Assembly (NCBI GenBank): GCA_028015205.1
Contig: CM051510.1
Coordinates: forward strand, 29,822,580-29,886,579
Direction: 5' to 3'
Length of the DNA: 64,000 bases
Source of the DNA: Mytilisepta virgata
Taxonomy: Eukaryota; Mollusca; Bivalvia; Mytilida; Mytilidae
The position numbers were made by a program, and so were the translations under genes. The first letter of the stretch is position 1, and each line of letters starts with the position of its first letter. This document shows, in pieces, positions 35,561 to 47,062 of the stretch. The notes beneath the pieces were generated by a model. The model was not told the DNA's origin. It was given only the letters and a program-made list of their open reading frames with translations, and searched no databases.

Positions 35561-36570
35561 GTTCTGCGAAGTATCATTTCCGTTCCCTACAAGTGCTTCG
35601 GCTGTACTTCTGTTTTGAAACTGACGTGGTCTGTTTTGGAATTTAGAAACATTTCCTTGAAACTGATTTCGTTTTGACAGAGAAATTGCTCCGTTATTGT
35701 TTTGACTATTTTGACGATCCTTTTGAACGTCACTTTTATCCGACCTTTCCTTTGCCACTACATAATCCATTAATCTATCACATAAAGATCGCACACACCA
35801 TTTTGCTTTAGTTCCTTTTTGAATTTCAAGTTGCAGCATCTCTTCCTGTGGTAATTTTAAACGCACCATTGACACAAATATTTCTTGGTGTACACTTTGT
35901 TTCAATACTTCAAGACTTCTTAAATGACGGTTCACTTTATCTATGAATAACCTCTGTGAATATGTTTTATTCAAAGGGCATTGTAAATTTATCATCTCAC
36001 AGTAGTGCAAATCAATCACATCTTGGGCATTCCCAAACCTTTCTTTAAGAATATTCACTGCCACAATATAGTTTTCATGCGACACATTTAATCCAGAAAT
36101 CGCATATTTTGCGTCACCTACCAGTTTACTTTTCAGGTAATTAAATTTATCGATGTTTGAAAGCCTTTTTTTGATCAATAGTAGATTCAAAAGAATCCCA
36201 GAGCTCATTCCATTTTGTCTTGTCTCCATTAAAGGAAATTATATCATTTTTTGGCAATTTCACATTTGTTTCTGTACTTTCACTCTTTTGTTGGCTCTTT
36301 ATAAATTCTTCTTGTTGTTTCAATTGTGTTTGTATTATATCTTTCATTTCTTGCTGAAGTTGAATTAAATCTGACGGATTGATTTTCTCTACATTTTCTG
36401 TAGTTTCTAATATTAATATTATCGACCAACCTTTTTTTGAAGTTCTCTAGTTCCAAATAACAGTCTGTTGTGTCTGAACATAACTTGCAATCTTCATCTG
36501 TCAATTTATCTGCTGTTCCAGATTGATCTTCTTCTAATGAACTAGCAACTTTGATACTTTGAATTTCCAA
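35561..36570 (-). pseudogene. BEL/Pao gag-like region (DUF1759 type)
   Basis: The gag-like match starts with LPKNDIISFNGDKTKWNELW in the frame 36147-36347. It continues, after a frameshift near 36170, as IDKFNYLKSKLVGDAKYAIS and following residues in the next frame (to about residue 170). An upstream acidic N-terminal piece (36280-36570) is in a third frame. This is the usual gag core of BEL/Pao elements. The Cys-His zinc knuckle normally found after it is missing and replaced by an Asn/Gln-rich stretch. Confidence 0.78.
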
Positions 36571-36707
36571 TTTGATTCAATTTTTCAATACACTTGGCGG
36601 ATTTGTGCACCATTTCCTGACGTATTCCTATATCTAGTTCTAACACCTTTCATATGGCTCAAAGTCGTCATCTTGTATTCGTTTGAAGTTAACAGAATTG
36701 TTCCGTT

Positions 36708-36726
36708 TTCCCGGGTTCCGGCACCA
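36708..36726 (-). promoter_or_regulatory. primer-binding site of BEL/Pao element
   Basis: Minus strand reads TGGTGCCGGAACCCGGGAA, five bases inside the 5' LTR end. The TGG start complements the CCA end of a tRNA and the GC-rich run suits an acceptor-stem match. The tRNA species was not identified. Confidence 0.6.
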
Positions 36727-36731
36727 TAGAA

Positions 36732-37058
36732 TGTTGTGAAGTCCTTATCACACACGCATTTAAAATTGGATATAAAAAACTCACATTACCTTCCTGATTA
36801 TTTATTCCATCAGTAACATCGATACATATACAATAACATTATTTTTTTTATTTTGATTAAGCTCTTCTGGCTTTATATAGCAAATATGAAACAATAAAAG
36901 GAGCGCAATTTACAATGACAGGATCATATTAAACAAAGGAAGGAGTTTTAAACAAAGAACGGAGTTAAGTTAAACAATTAACGGATCTTTAATTACATTA
37001 TAACAAAAGGAGTAATAAGCGGAGTGCAATTTTAAATACATGTTCACGCTTCGCGACA
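36732..37058 (-). repeat. 5' LTR of BEL/Pao element, 327 bp
   Basis: Longer of the two LTRs; runs TGTCGCGAAGCG...CACAACA on the minus strand. Shared blocks with the 3' LTR include 'AACGGATCTTTAA', 'AACAAAAGGAGTAATA' and 'GGATCATATTAAACAAAG'. A TATATA-like word near 36877 could serve as promoter. Confidence 0.85.
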
Positions 37059-37259
37059 ACAGTTTCATGATGAACAAGTGTGTCATTACAATCTTCCACA
37101 TCATTACCATCAGCGATGGCTGTATTTTTAATTACACCACCACCATCAAAATAAACCTGCATGTCATTATTATTATCATCTGCATGTTTATGGTCTCCAC
37201 CCCCTGTGTCTTTACCACTGGGAGACGAGACCTCTTCTTTTCTTTACTTTATACTATTA

Positions 37260-37706
37260 TCATCTTCCTCCACCGTGGCAGGGGGAGAACTCCATTCTAC
37301 CCCCAAAAATATGTTCAATTTTCCCAGTGACACATTCTTTACTTTCATCAGAAGGAAGGATTTTCCTTTTCCTTGAATCTGATGTAGCATCAGACTCAGA
37401 TTGCACATCAATATCTACAAAACTATTTTCATTTTCCGTAATTTCTTTATCACAGTTTACAACATTAGTATTTTCATCTACATTTTCATATGTCTTTATG
37501 ATAACCTCACCATCATCCTCATCATGTTCATGCATTTCAACATTATATGCCTCTTGAGAATAATAATCATCACAAATACAGGGATATTTGTAACAATCCT
37601 GACACGGACAAATACAAGGGTCATTGCTACATAAGTTATAATGCTCCTTACATGCACATGGAAAATGATCACAACTTATACAAGGACTTGGGGCAGCAGT
37701 TTTTCG
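37260..37706 (-). CDS. Cys-cluster plus acidic reading frame, unknown
   Basis: Open on the minus strand from an AG acceptor-like site near 37708 to a TGA at 37260. The first ~60 codons are packed with paired cysteines (blocks CISCDHFPCACKEH, CICPCQDCYKYPCICDDYY). The rest is Asp/Glu/Asn-rich (MHEHDEDDGEV, then SESDATSDSRKRK) and ends EFSPCHGGGR. No ATG precedes the Cys cluster in frame, so it is either an internal or terminal exon or a fragment. It lies 200 bp outside the 5' LTR on the same strand. The Cys spacing suggests metal binding; I do not recognise the family. Confidence 0.45.
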   Translation of the reverse strand, partial: RKTAAPSPCISCDHFPCACKEHYNLCSNDPCICPCQDCYKYPCICDDYYSQEAYNVEMHEHDEDDGEVIIKTYENVDENTNVVNCDKEITENENSFVDIDVQSESDATSDSRKRKILPSDESKECVTGKIEHIFGGRMEFSPCHGGGR

Positions 37707-37709
37707 ACT

Positions 37710-39634
37710 TGAAATCGTAATGTATCCAATTATAAATCATAATCAATCGATTTATTTTTCATTTTTCTCTAAGAATATACACATTTTATTCACCAAAAAT
37801 CTCCCTGTACCACATTCGAAAGCTTTATTCCCTTCAGCCCACCATTTTCATCATTTCACTTTCATTTTGAACAAGATACTGCGATCACGCGTGATTTCGT
37901 TATAAAACTTTGAATCACGGGAGCTAATTTATGCATGTAGGTTGGCACCTCATTTACATACCACTGAAAACATGACTATATATAAAGGACTTCCGGTTAG
38001 AAAATATATGCGGGTTACCGGGGTCATATGCATAAATGTATTACACAACAATTGAAATAACGCAGTCGTGTGACAAATTTTTGTATTTATTACTATGTAA
38101 CTCATGCAAAATTTGAATAATTTAAAAATAATAATCTTGTCTTCATCACTTAACAACCATATAAGTTTGTTTTCTGTTGATACATAGTAGTTAAAAAAAT
38201 ATTTTGGTTATGAAAAAAATTGAATTAATATTTGTATATTTTAATTGATGTTTGAGTGAGCTAACCTTGTAAGGCAGCAAAAGCAAAAGACCATATTAAA
38301 CACAGCAATCAGCATTAATATTTCAAAGGGAGATAACTTCAATCATAACAAAATATTGTAATTTAAGATGATATTATATATAATATTATATATTGATGAT
38401 AATAAATAATTTTTCTCAGAAAAGTAATTGTCTACAATAATAATATTTCATCTTTGAACGATGTTCCCAAGAGATACACATTGTGACATCATACTTATCC
38501 TTCAAGAAAAAAAGCCTTATACCATCTTAAAATTGGGGTTTTTCCCTCAAATATTTCTGCAGTAAGCATATGAACCCCATCTTTTTTCTTTTGCAAACTT
38601 AAGTCTATTACTTAAAGACAATTATGCTCAAATTTAAAGAAAAATTAGAAGAGGATTTTTTTCTACATGGTAACATGCATCTAAAGTTACCTAATTATCA
38701 TCATTATTTGGCTAATATTTGGATTATTTCCTAATTAGTTTATCAATCTTTTTCAGCAATTATGTATCAGAAAATATTGTATTGGGAATATTTTACAAAA
38801 GACCTGGTGCAGTTATCTTTTTTCATTCAAATGTAAGACAGTTTTTGTGACAGTCTTGAAAAATGAAAACAATGGGGTTTTGTACCAAAATCAGTGTAAA
38901 ATATCTTAAAAACTAAGTCATGAAGGGATGTTTTTCTTTCAATATTTGAAAATAACATGTGGAAATTGATCTTCTGGTAAATTTTCAGCAAAAAATCAGT
39001 AGAGGAACATTAATGTACTGTATTCCGGATGTAACCTTTTGAGGTTAAAAATTTTAGACCACCCCTCCTGCAATAAGTGCGATCTGAGTAAACGGCAAAT
39101 ACAACATGTCTAAATACCGGGTATATAAATCACACTATTTACATAAAATCTTTACACTTGAATTTCAGTTGTATGGAATAACACAATTGTGTTATGTATT
39201 TTAATATTTGTTGCCTTCAATTGAATTTTAAATAAACAGAAAAATTGATATTTTTATTAATGTTAAAGTTATTTGTTTTAAAATATAATTTTACTCTTCA
39301 AATTCATTCTTAAACTATTTTTTCTAATATTTTATTCATTATAGAATAAGATTAAAAGACATTTGTGTGCTGATTAGTTTGGTTGGAATACCCATGTAGT
39401 AAAAACACTCTTGCAATGGGTTTTAAGTCGTTTCACTGATTTTCGGAATCAGTTACGAAGAAGGGTAAAAATTAATAGAGAATATTATTTGCTAAGAGAG
39501 TTTTGTCAATTTACTGTAACAGGAAACATCATTTGGAATACAAAGATGTTTTATGGATACCGCGAATTACTAGTACAAAGAATTACATTGTCGTATCCAA
39601 TTGAATTCATTATAACAAGTTTTACTATACTTTT
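37710..39634. other. intergenic, nothing recognised
   Basis: AT-rich with no coding-like frame. The stretch 38460-39060 is unusually free of repeats shared with the window, but I see no exon. Confidence 0.5.
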
Positions 39635-40740
39635 TAGCTCACCTGGGCTTTTGCCATCACTTGGCGCCCGTCGTCCGTTGTCGTCTACAGTAAACTTTCC
39701 CTGTTATCTTCTCCTCTGAAACCACTGGGCCAATTGGGATCAAACCTTGATGGAATGGTCCTTTGGTGGCCACATTCCACAAATGTGACCGGCATCCCCG
39801 ACCTCCAACCGACATTGATTGTATGACTAAAAAATAGAAACCAGAGGCTCCATGGAGCCTGCATCGTTCACCTGAATTTTAGGTGACCGTAACTGAAAAG
39901 CACTTCTAGATAAGATCTGCAAGGAATTGTTCTACAGTGTGCAGCACTTATAGATAAGATATGTAAACAATTCTTCCAGAGTCCATTGTAAAAATGTTAA
40001 ACCGATTCCAGCTGTGGCAGCTAGCTTGGATTCCGATCGGCAGGAAAACATAACTTTTGTAGCAGACATTTCAACAAAAACATTTCAATTGGCTTAGTAT
40101 TTTCTGACAAGAAGACCTTTGTATAAATTTCCCCATAGGGTCCAATGTAACACTAATCCGGCTGGCGCGACAATCTTGAATTTCAGATCGGCATGAAAAA
40201 ACATAACTATTGTAGAGGTTTATCCAACGATCGTTCTTGAAACAAATCAATTTAATTGGCTTAGTAGTTTCTGACAAGAAGAGATTTAAAGATAAATCGA
40301 ATCAGAATGAATTATCTGCCCCTGGTAGCTATGTTGAATATCCAATCGGCACAAAAAACATAACTTTTGTAGTCGTTTCTATCAGATGAGCATTCACACA
40401 TCAAAAACAATTGACTGTCAACCAAGATGGCTGCCACAGCCGAACATTGGACCCAATGGAAATTTCATTAAAAAATCTTCTCGTCTGAAACTACTGAGCC
40501 AATTAGAACCAATTTAGCAGCAATGGTCCTTATATGGTACTCTTGCAGAATTGGGGCCGTTGACCTGGCCTGTCAATCAACATGGCCACCAACATAGGAC
40601 CCTATGGGGAAAATTTGCAGATCATCATACCTTGGAATTGGCCATTTGGAAGCAGAATAATGGTAGCAATGGTCTTCTTTTAGAAATGTTTTTGATAACC
40701 TTGAACTAAGATAGCCACAATAGCCTAACTTTGTTTAACA
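39635..40740 (+). repeat. dispersed bivalve repeat of the 'AGCTCACCTG' family
   Basis: Starts TTTTTAGCTCACCTGGGCTT and runs through 'CTTGGCGCCCGTCGTCCG' and 'CTCCATGGAGCCTGCATCGT', wording I recall from a repeat abundant in several bivalve genomes. Internal sub-repeats recur ('CATAACTTTTGTAG', 'AATTGGCTTAGTA', 'CTGACAAGAAGA'). No ORF. It directly precedes the truncated reverse transcriptase. Confidence 0.6.
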
Positions 40741-40900
40741 ATGTACCTGTTGGAAAACGAGCCAAGGTAATACTTCAATTTTCAGTCCTGCTAAAGGTGG
40801 ACAAATTAAATCCAGGCGAGCGATACAGACTCTTTAAAGCCTCTAGATTTTTAACGAATATTTTATCGTCTTACAATATACAGAGGACGAAATTGTCCTG

Positions 40901-41569
40901 ATGATTGAATTTTTGATCGACAACGTATTTGTTCAATTTGGTGGACGTGTTTTCCAAGAGACAGTTGGCATTCCTATGGGTACAAATTGTGCGCCACTAC
41001 TGGCCGACTTGTTCCTTTACTCATATGAGGCAGACTTCCTTGACGGGCTTCTTACGGAAAAACAGAAGAAATTAGCCCGTACCTTTAATTTCAGCTTTCG
41101 CTACATAGATGATGTCTTATCACTCAACAATTCACGTTTTGGGGATTTCTTACATCTCATCTATCCCAATGAGCTCGAAATAAAGGATACAACAGACACT
41201 GCCAAGTCTGCATCTTATCTTGACCTTCACCTCGAAATTGACACCAGAGGAAGGTTGAATACAAAACTTTACGACAAACGGGATGACTTTGACTTTCCAA
41301 TCGTCAACTTCCCATTTTTGAGCGGCAATATTCCAGAAGCGCCGGCGTATGGAGTATATATTTCACAACTCTTACGTTATTCCACAGCTTGTGACATATA
41401 CATTGACTTCCTGGACAGAGCCCGGCTTCTGACAGAAAAGTTGCTCAGACAGGGGTACGTTGCTCCTAAGCTGAAGTCATCCTTATTAAAGTTTTATGGG
41501 CGTCATCATGACTTGGTTGACAGGTATGGAAATACCGTTTCCCAAATTAAAATGGACCTGTTCCATTGA
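40901..41569 (+). CDS. reverse transcriptase fragment, Penelope-like, 5'-truncated
   Basis: 222-residue open frame holding the second half of a reverse transcriptase: motif GIPMGTNCAPLLADLF at 23-38, catalytic FRYIDD at 66-71, SASYLDLHLEID at 103-114, and a conserved KLYDKRDDF...GVYISQLLRY region. Homology begins at about 40877, before the ATG, so the annotated start is just the first Met of a truncated copy and the fingers domain is missing. Motif B wording fits Penelope-like elements, though related unclassified bivalve RTs share it. No GIY-YIG endonuclease follows. The frame is intact from motif B to the end, unlike the BEL copy. Confidence 0.75.
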   Translation: MIEFLIDNVFVQFGGRVFQETVGIPMGTNCAPLLADLFLYSYEADFLDGLLTEKQKKLARTFNFSFRYIDDVLSLNNSRFGDFLHLIYPNELEIKDTTDTAKSASYLDLHLEIDTRGRLNTKLYDKRDDFDFPIVNFPFLSGNIPEAPAYGVYISQLLRYSTACDIYIDFLDRARLLTEKLLRQGYVAPKLKSSLLKFYGRHHDLVDRYGNTVSQIKMDLFH

Positions 41570-41850
41570 TATTATCACTTCCTCATATCGGATTTGACAT
41601 GACAGCATGGCGGGTGTCCTGCAGGAAGCAGAGACTGCTTTCTCTTTCGGAGCACCTGAGTCTTCCCCCGGTTTTTTGGTGGGGTCTATGTTTTTCATAT
41701 GTTTTTAGTTTTTAATTGTAGTGCATGTATTGTTTTGGTCTTGTCTTCGTTGTTCCCCGGAGTTTGTCAGTTGTTACGATTTTTCTCTCCTTCGAATATC
41801 CCTTTGGTATTTCTAGACTTTACTTACAAAACATTTCCTCTGTCCATACG
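41570..41850 (+). mobile_element. 3' tail of the reverse-transcriptase element
   Basis: Non-coding tail with 'GCGGGTGTCCTGCAGGAAGC', 'CGGAGCACCTGAG' and 'TTTTTTGGTGGGGT', shared with 5940-6215. It ends near 'TATCCCTTTGGTATTTCTA', a 3' end I recall from Mytilus copies. Confidence 0.65.
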
Positions 41851-41857
41851 AGACAAA

Positions 41858-42170
41858 TATAATAGAGGATGGAAACGGGGAATGAGTCATAGAGACAGCA
41901 ACCCGACCAAAGATCAGGAAACAGCTAAAGGCCGCCAATGTGTCTTAAACGCAGCGAGAAAGTCCCGCATCCGGAGGTTGGCATCAGTTGGTTCCTAAAC
42001 AATAATGCATACTAGTTAAGCGAAATGGATACCACACTAAACTCCGAAACATTCAAATGAATTAAAATAATAATAATAAAAAAATACACGAGAATAACAA
42101 AGGCTTATGTTTCTTGATTTGGGACAGGAGAAAATATTCACTTTCCACATCGTGAGCTACTAATCAGATG
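41858..42170 (+). repeat. Mytilus-type dispersed repeat R5, copy 1
   Basis: Begins AGAGGATGGAAACGGGGAAT and contains 'GACAGCAACCCGACC', 'CGGAGGTTGGCATCAGTTGG' and 'ACTAACTCCGAAACATTC'-like blocks. It aligns with 63631-64000 in the same orientation and lies about 310 bp left of the giant palindrome. Confidence 0.82.
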
Positions 42171-42929
42171 AAATTGGACTGGGCAGCAAAGATTATTAAT
42201 AACAAGATGCTCCGCTCACCTGTAATTGATTCTATCAGAGTCACTGGATTTTATACTCATTAGAATTGACTCTTCGTGTACTTCCCCTAAGTTTTCAGTG
42301 CTGAAATTTTGTTATTTATACCGTACTTGTGTTAGTGCTGACCGTGTTTTGTCTTTCTATCTGAAGTCTCTTAGACCTTTATTATTCTACATGTACTTTG
42401 CTGTTGAAGAAATAATTCATGGCAGCCGTTGTTTTTTATATTTCTAAAATCGATTGGCTCATTGAAAAGAAAAATACGAAATACATCAGAGTATTTTATG
42501 CAGTATATTTCCGATGAATGTTTCAAATTCGATACAGTATTCATACAATAGATAAAGAACTTATGTATCTGAATACTAGAAATCAATGGGAGAACCAACT
42601 TAGTTGTGTGTGTGTACATACTAAAGCACCGTTTGTATTTTATTAGAATCGAAATTTTTCATGACAGCCTTCACATTGTTTTTATTTTATTGATGGGCAT
42701 TACATTGTAACAATTTACATTTTATATATATTCTATATATAACAGGCCTTATTATTAAAGTTTTGAAATCATCGCACAAATATATTATACACTTATTGCC
42801 CTTTAAGTTGGTGAATATTCAAATTGTTTACCCATACTCTGGTTGAAAATTTTGAATATACACAGACTTATGGGCAGTAATTGTATTATTATACCGACCT
42901 AACATGATAGCTCAAGACTTATATTATTA

Positions 42930-43069
42930 GTAACAGAGTGTGTAATTGACCTAATTCGGTATATACGGGGGTTAGTAAAGTTCGTACGAGGTGATAGAGC
43001 AGCTCGAGTCCCGTACGAAATTTACTTATCCTGTATATACCGTATTAGGTCAACTACACATTCTGTAAC
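42930..43069. repeat. snap-back hairpin repeat (copy e) in left arm
   Basis: Arms GTAACAGAGTGTGTAATTGA... (42930-42990) and its complement (43010-43069) with inner CGTACGA/TCGTACG-type pairing around GTGATAGAGCAGCTCGAG. The partner in the right arm is split by an insertion. Confidence 0.82.
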
Positions 43070-44433
43070 GAATATATCTTACCTACTGCCTTTTTAAACA
43101 ATAATAACCCTTTGTTAAGCATGTTAAGTCCACTTCAAAAGAACTATATAAATTCCCTTTAATGTATCTGCATGATGTTTGTACAAGGAGAAATAATACA
43201 TGATTGAGCAATTATAGTTAACGCTGGGTGCAGCACTGGGCGGAAACATTGATTGTAAACATTATATCTGGTACCAAATCGTCTACAGATAAAAATATTA
43301 TTATTTTTACCAAGTTTTCAAATAAGTTCCGAAAAAAAAACAGTTTCGCCTGGCGTTAGGTGAATTTGCTGCATGATTTAGGATTTAAATGTATGCTTAC
43401 TCCTCCATAGCACCGTACTCCATATTCTATTTTTGTTCATTATCATGATTATCATTGCTTTATGTGCATAAACTTAGGAAAATGTACTTTACTTTGTCCA
43501 GTATTCAAATAATAAAAGACGTATTTCAGTTGCTGTCGTCCGCCATCTTTGTAGTAATGAACAATAAAAAAGAGAGATAACTCTAGCAGAAACCATGTAT
43601 TAAAAAAACAAGAGTTCCACTGCGCCATATTAAATATACGGGGTTTGCATATACTCGTGTAACCAATCATATCCTTGCAATTTAGCAGGAGGTAAGATAT
43701 AGTAAATTATTCACCGCTTATCGTTTTACATGAAGGTTATTCCCCGTTGAATAATAGTTTTGTTCACCGCTTATTGTTTTTCAAATTAGTTATTCATCGG
43801 GGCTCCCGGCTTTTGAAAAATTATTCCACATTACGTGATTAGTCATGAACCAATCATTTAATTTATATGTATGTGAGGTATAATAATAAACATTAATACA
43901 CCACCTACGTGTGAACCTAAAAATGAAGTAAAAATGAGATGAGATATTAAAACTTCAAGTACACTATCTTTCCTTTTTGTGTTATATCTGTCTGTATATT
44001 TTATGATACATGTATGTCTGTATTGCTTTGGACCAAATGGTCTTTTTGTTCGCAATAAAGTTGAACTAAAAATATGTTTGTATGAAATTATGTTTCTTCG
44101 TGAGGTAAATTCAAATGCAGAAACGACATTTCACAGATTAGGTTTTCATTTTCCTGTTTTAGACATTTTATATAATGCTATAGAGTAGAAAGATTAGAGA
44201 TACAAACAGTTTTATGGCAAGATTAGGGGTCAGCATAATTTATATATTTTAAATAAATTAAGTGAAGCACGGAATATGCAATGTTTTGTTTATCAATCAT
44301 TCCGCAAAAAATATTGGTTGGCGGGGCGTAATATTAGAATTATTACGTTACATGAAAATATGAAACTTGTTTTGTAATTTGCAATGTTACCGCAGGTCAA
44401 ACTGGATGTATTATTTGCTTCCAGCTTATGTTT

Positions 44434-44437
<4 letters not shown>

Positions 44438-44478
<41 letters not shown>
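44438..44478. repeat. (AT)n microsatellite
   Basis: About 41 bp of pure TA/AT repeat at the matching point of both palindrome arms. The right-arm partner at about 59066-59078 is much shorter. Confidence 0.9.
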
Positions 44479-44481
<3 letters not shown>

Positions 44482-44905
44482 TTTGACTAAAATAGATTTG
44501 GTTCGTTGAATTTTCATAAAATTTTGAGGAATTATGTATTCTGACCTTTTGACAAAAATATAAAAATTTCAAGACAGTTGAACCACACAATTTATGGGAA
44601 TAATTTCATTTGATATAAACCAGTTTGACAAACACTCATGTTTATCATCGAGAAGCTTGATTTCCCTTTACTAATAGCATGTGATTAAAACATTCAGCTG
44701 ATTTTTAAAGACGTAACTCCCCTAGGTCTTCTGTACATGTACCACATAAAAGAAATACATAAGTGTTATTTGAAACCTTTTTAAATGCTCTGTAAGGGTT
44801 CTTACGAATTCCCCATTTCTTAGGATTTTGATTTTATAGAACTTTCTCCTAATGTCTTAACTCTTAGGTATTCTTTTGAAGATATATATATATTTACATT
44901 ACTTA

Positions 44906-45505
44906 TTATAACAGAGGTTTTATGCCAGTAAGCACGGATGAATAAATCGTACCTGGTAAACACACAAAAAAGAACGTTATACTAATAACATGCATTATCT
45001 TATTATAGTCATAGGCTTTCTTAGGTAGTCCTACAGTTGTGCAATGTAATTGAAATGTACAATCTTTGCGATCAACGTAGACGACTTGCTCGTGATTTTT
45101 ATTTAGCAGATCCACATTTAGTTCAACTCTTGAAAAGATTTGTTTTGGCTTCCTAAAATAATATAACTTTCAGAATTAGGGACTTTAAAAATAGTAGTAA
45201 CGCAACCGATGTATTCAGCTGAAGCATGTTCGAATAAACAGTGTTGAATTCAGTTGGAATTTGTATCCAAAATTTCTGGTTTGACCAGCAACTTCGACAT
45301 ATCTAATGTATTTGAATAAAGAGTGTTCGACACAAACATAATCGACACAAAATTTAATTGTTGTGTACTTAACTTTGTTTAGCTCCAAATGGCTAATTTC
45401 TGCCAAATTTATATCAGGCAGAGATTTCAGGAAAAGTTTGAATTTCCCTACAGGGAGTAAAACCACCATTAAATTTTCCCAAAGCATTCTATGATAAATA
45501 ATCAA
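44906..45505 (-). pseudogene. possible exon remnants, unknown gene
   Basis: Two minus-strand open stretches. One (45215-45470) follows a CCCTGTAG acceptor and encodes GKFKLFLKSLPDINL... to a stop. The other (about 44930-45150) lies between a TATTTTAG acceptor and a CAG|GTACGA donor and encodes a Cys-containing segment (NHEQVVYVDRKDC). No family is recognised. A second left-arm copy (46060-46330) and the right-arm copy (58080-58330) are broken, so only this copy is open. Could be chance frames in repeated DNA. Confidence 0.25.
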
Positions 45506-46643
45506 ATTTCAACCTTCTATAAAAAAATTATGTTGATTTTAAATAAAGTGAGAGGCATATCATTTGGAAACAGCATCATGTTAGTTCTTTTTCTCAAAAT
45601 CTCACCTCACCTTAACTTGCATATAAGAAAGCATTGTGCCGTAGAACTCCAACTTCCTGAATTTTGAACCTCAAAATTGAGTGTCCATCATTTTTAATGG
45701 TCATTTTTGACAGTCTGTAAACCCACAATATTTTGGATACATTCATGTCAGTAATTTACAAATTCTGTCAAGACCCTAAGCTTTCTATAGATACCAAATT
45801 GAATTCAAAATACTAATTAATTAACATAAAACTGAACAGCGCAAGGAACTATATTTTTTATATGCACTATTTTCAAGTACGTTCTAAAAGGTGATTTCCC
45901 GTAGTAGTGGTATTACACCTTACTTAAATGTTATTTCAAACCTTTTTAAATGCTCTGTTAGGGTTCTTACGAATTCCCCATTTCTTGGGATTTTGATTTG
46001 ACTGAACATTCTGCTAATTTCTTAACTCTTAGGTATTCCCTTGACGATATATATATTTGCATATACAATCTACATGATCAACTTAAACGACTTGCTTATG
46101 ATTTTATTGAGCATATCAGCATTTAGTTCAAATCTTGAAAAGATTTGTTTTGGCTTCCTAAAATAATATAACTTTCAGACTTAGGGATATAAAAATAGAT
46201 GTATTCAGCTGAAGCATGTTCGAATAAACAGTGTTGAATTCACTTGAAATTTGTCCAAAATTTCTGGTCTGACCAGCAACTTCGACATTTCCAATGTATT
46301 CGAATTAAGAGTGTTCGACAAAAACATAATCGACAGTATTTTTATTTACTCAATCTTTGGATTTTAGACTTTCCCTTCTTGCTTGCAAATATTGAAATGA
46401 ATCACAGTTATGTAATGCAAATGAATGGTTATTGTCAACAAAACATATAACACTTTATTTCAGTATAAAACTGATGCACATAGCAGTCAATATGAATATA
46501 TTTTTTCTTAAAAATCTCCCCAGACACATTCATTTTATATTTTTGGATGATTTTAAAACCACTTTATTCATTTGATTACGTAACAAGCTGTTTCGAGATA
46601 ATTTATTAATTGATATAGTATAATAATTCATTATACAACGTTT

Positions 46644-46655
46644 GTTAGCTTTTAG
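46644..46655 (+). other. deletion junction removing promoter and exon from left arm
   Basis: The left arm reads AACGTTTG directly joined to TTAGCTTTTAGATCG. The inverse right-arm sequence has about 120 bp between the same two words, containing a TATA box, start codon, signal peptide and GTAAGT donor (57590-57710). Confidence 0.75.
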
Positions 46656-46914
46656 ATCGTTCTACCCAAATTTTCAATTCAAATTTCCTGTAGCTTACGT
46701 CGGTTTCCCATTCGCCGTAGTAGTTGTAGTTTCTTTCCTTCAAAAAACCAATTTGATTCAAATTTTACTGCGCAAGTAAAAACACACCTAAATAAACATT
46801 GTTTCACTTTTAGATCAATGTTGCCCTTTTACTCAACCATTTTAATTATTTCTTAATTTACATAATATTTATCCAATTTTTCGGAAATATGTGTCATGAT
46901 AACAAATATTCTTT

Positions 46915-47062
46915 TATCTTTTATTTGGTCATTTTGGCATTTTTAAATTTGCTCTTCAACTTCTTGGATTGTTGTAATGGTTTCCAATATGTTAGACCTT
47001 GAAACAATTGATGAGTCGTAAATCGACAAAATGTGCATATTTTGCGCATCAAAATTGGTATC
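46915..47062 (-). repeat. dispersed repeat R2, minus-strand copy in left arm
   Basis: Carries the R2 blocks in reverse ('GAGTCGTAAATCGACAAAAT', 'GCATCAAAATTGGTATCAAA'). Inverse partner of 57155-57295 in the right arm. Confidence 0.75.

Larger units (their letters stand above)
30943..37058 (-). mobile_element. BEL/Pao LTR retrotransposon, decayed
   Basis: A minus-strand element with LTRs at 36732-37058 (5') and 30943-31144 (3'), a tRNA primer-binding-like site next to the 5' LTR, and gag-pol in the order gag (DUF1759 type), protease remnant, reverse transcriptase, RNase H, integrase. A zinc-finger ORF precedes the 3' LTR. Stops and frameshifts occur throughout gag-pol, so the copy is not autonomous. 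No convincing target-site duplication is visible. Order and motifs place it in BEL/Pao (Pao-like), not Ty3 or Ty1. Confidence 0.88.

Noticed and set aside
37040..37376. Overlapping plus-strand open frames opposite the 5' LTR and the Cys/acidic frame
   Set aside because: Low-complexity hydrophobic translations antisense to better supported minus-strand features.
39411..39719. 102-aa plus-strand open frame
   Set aside because: It runs from AT-rich unique sequence into the start of a dispersed bivalve repeat and has no motif.
44293..44517. 74-aa frame with a YIYIYI run
   Set aside because: Product of the (AT)n microsatellite.
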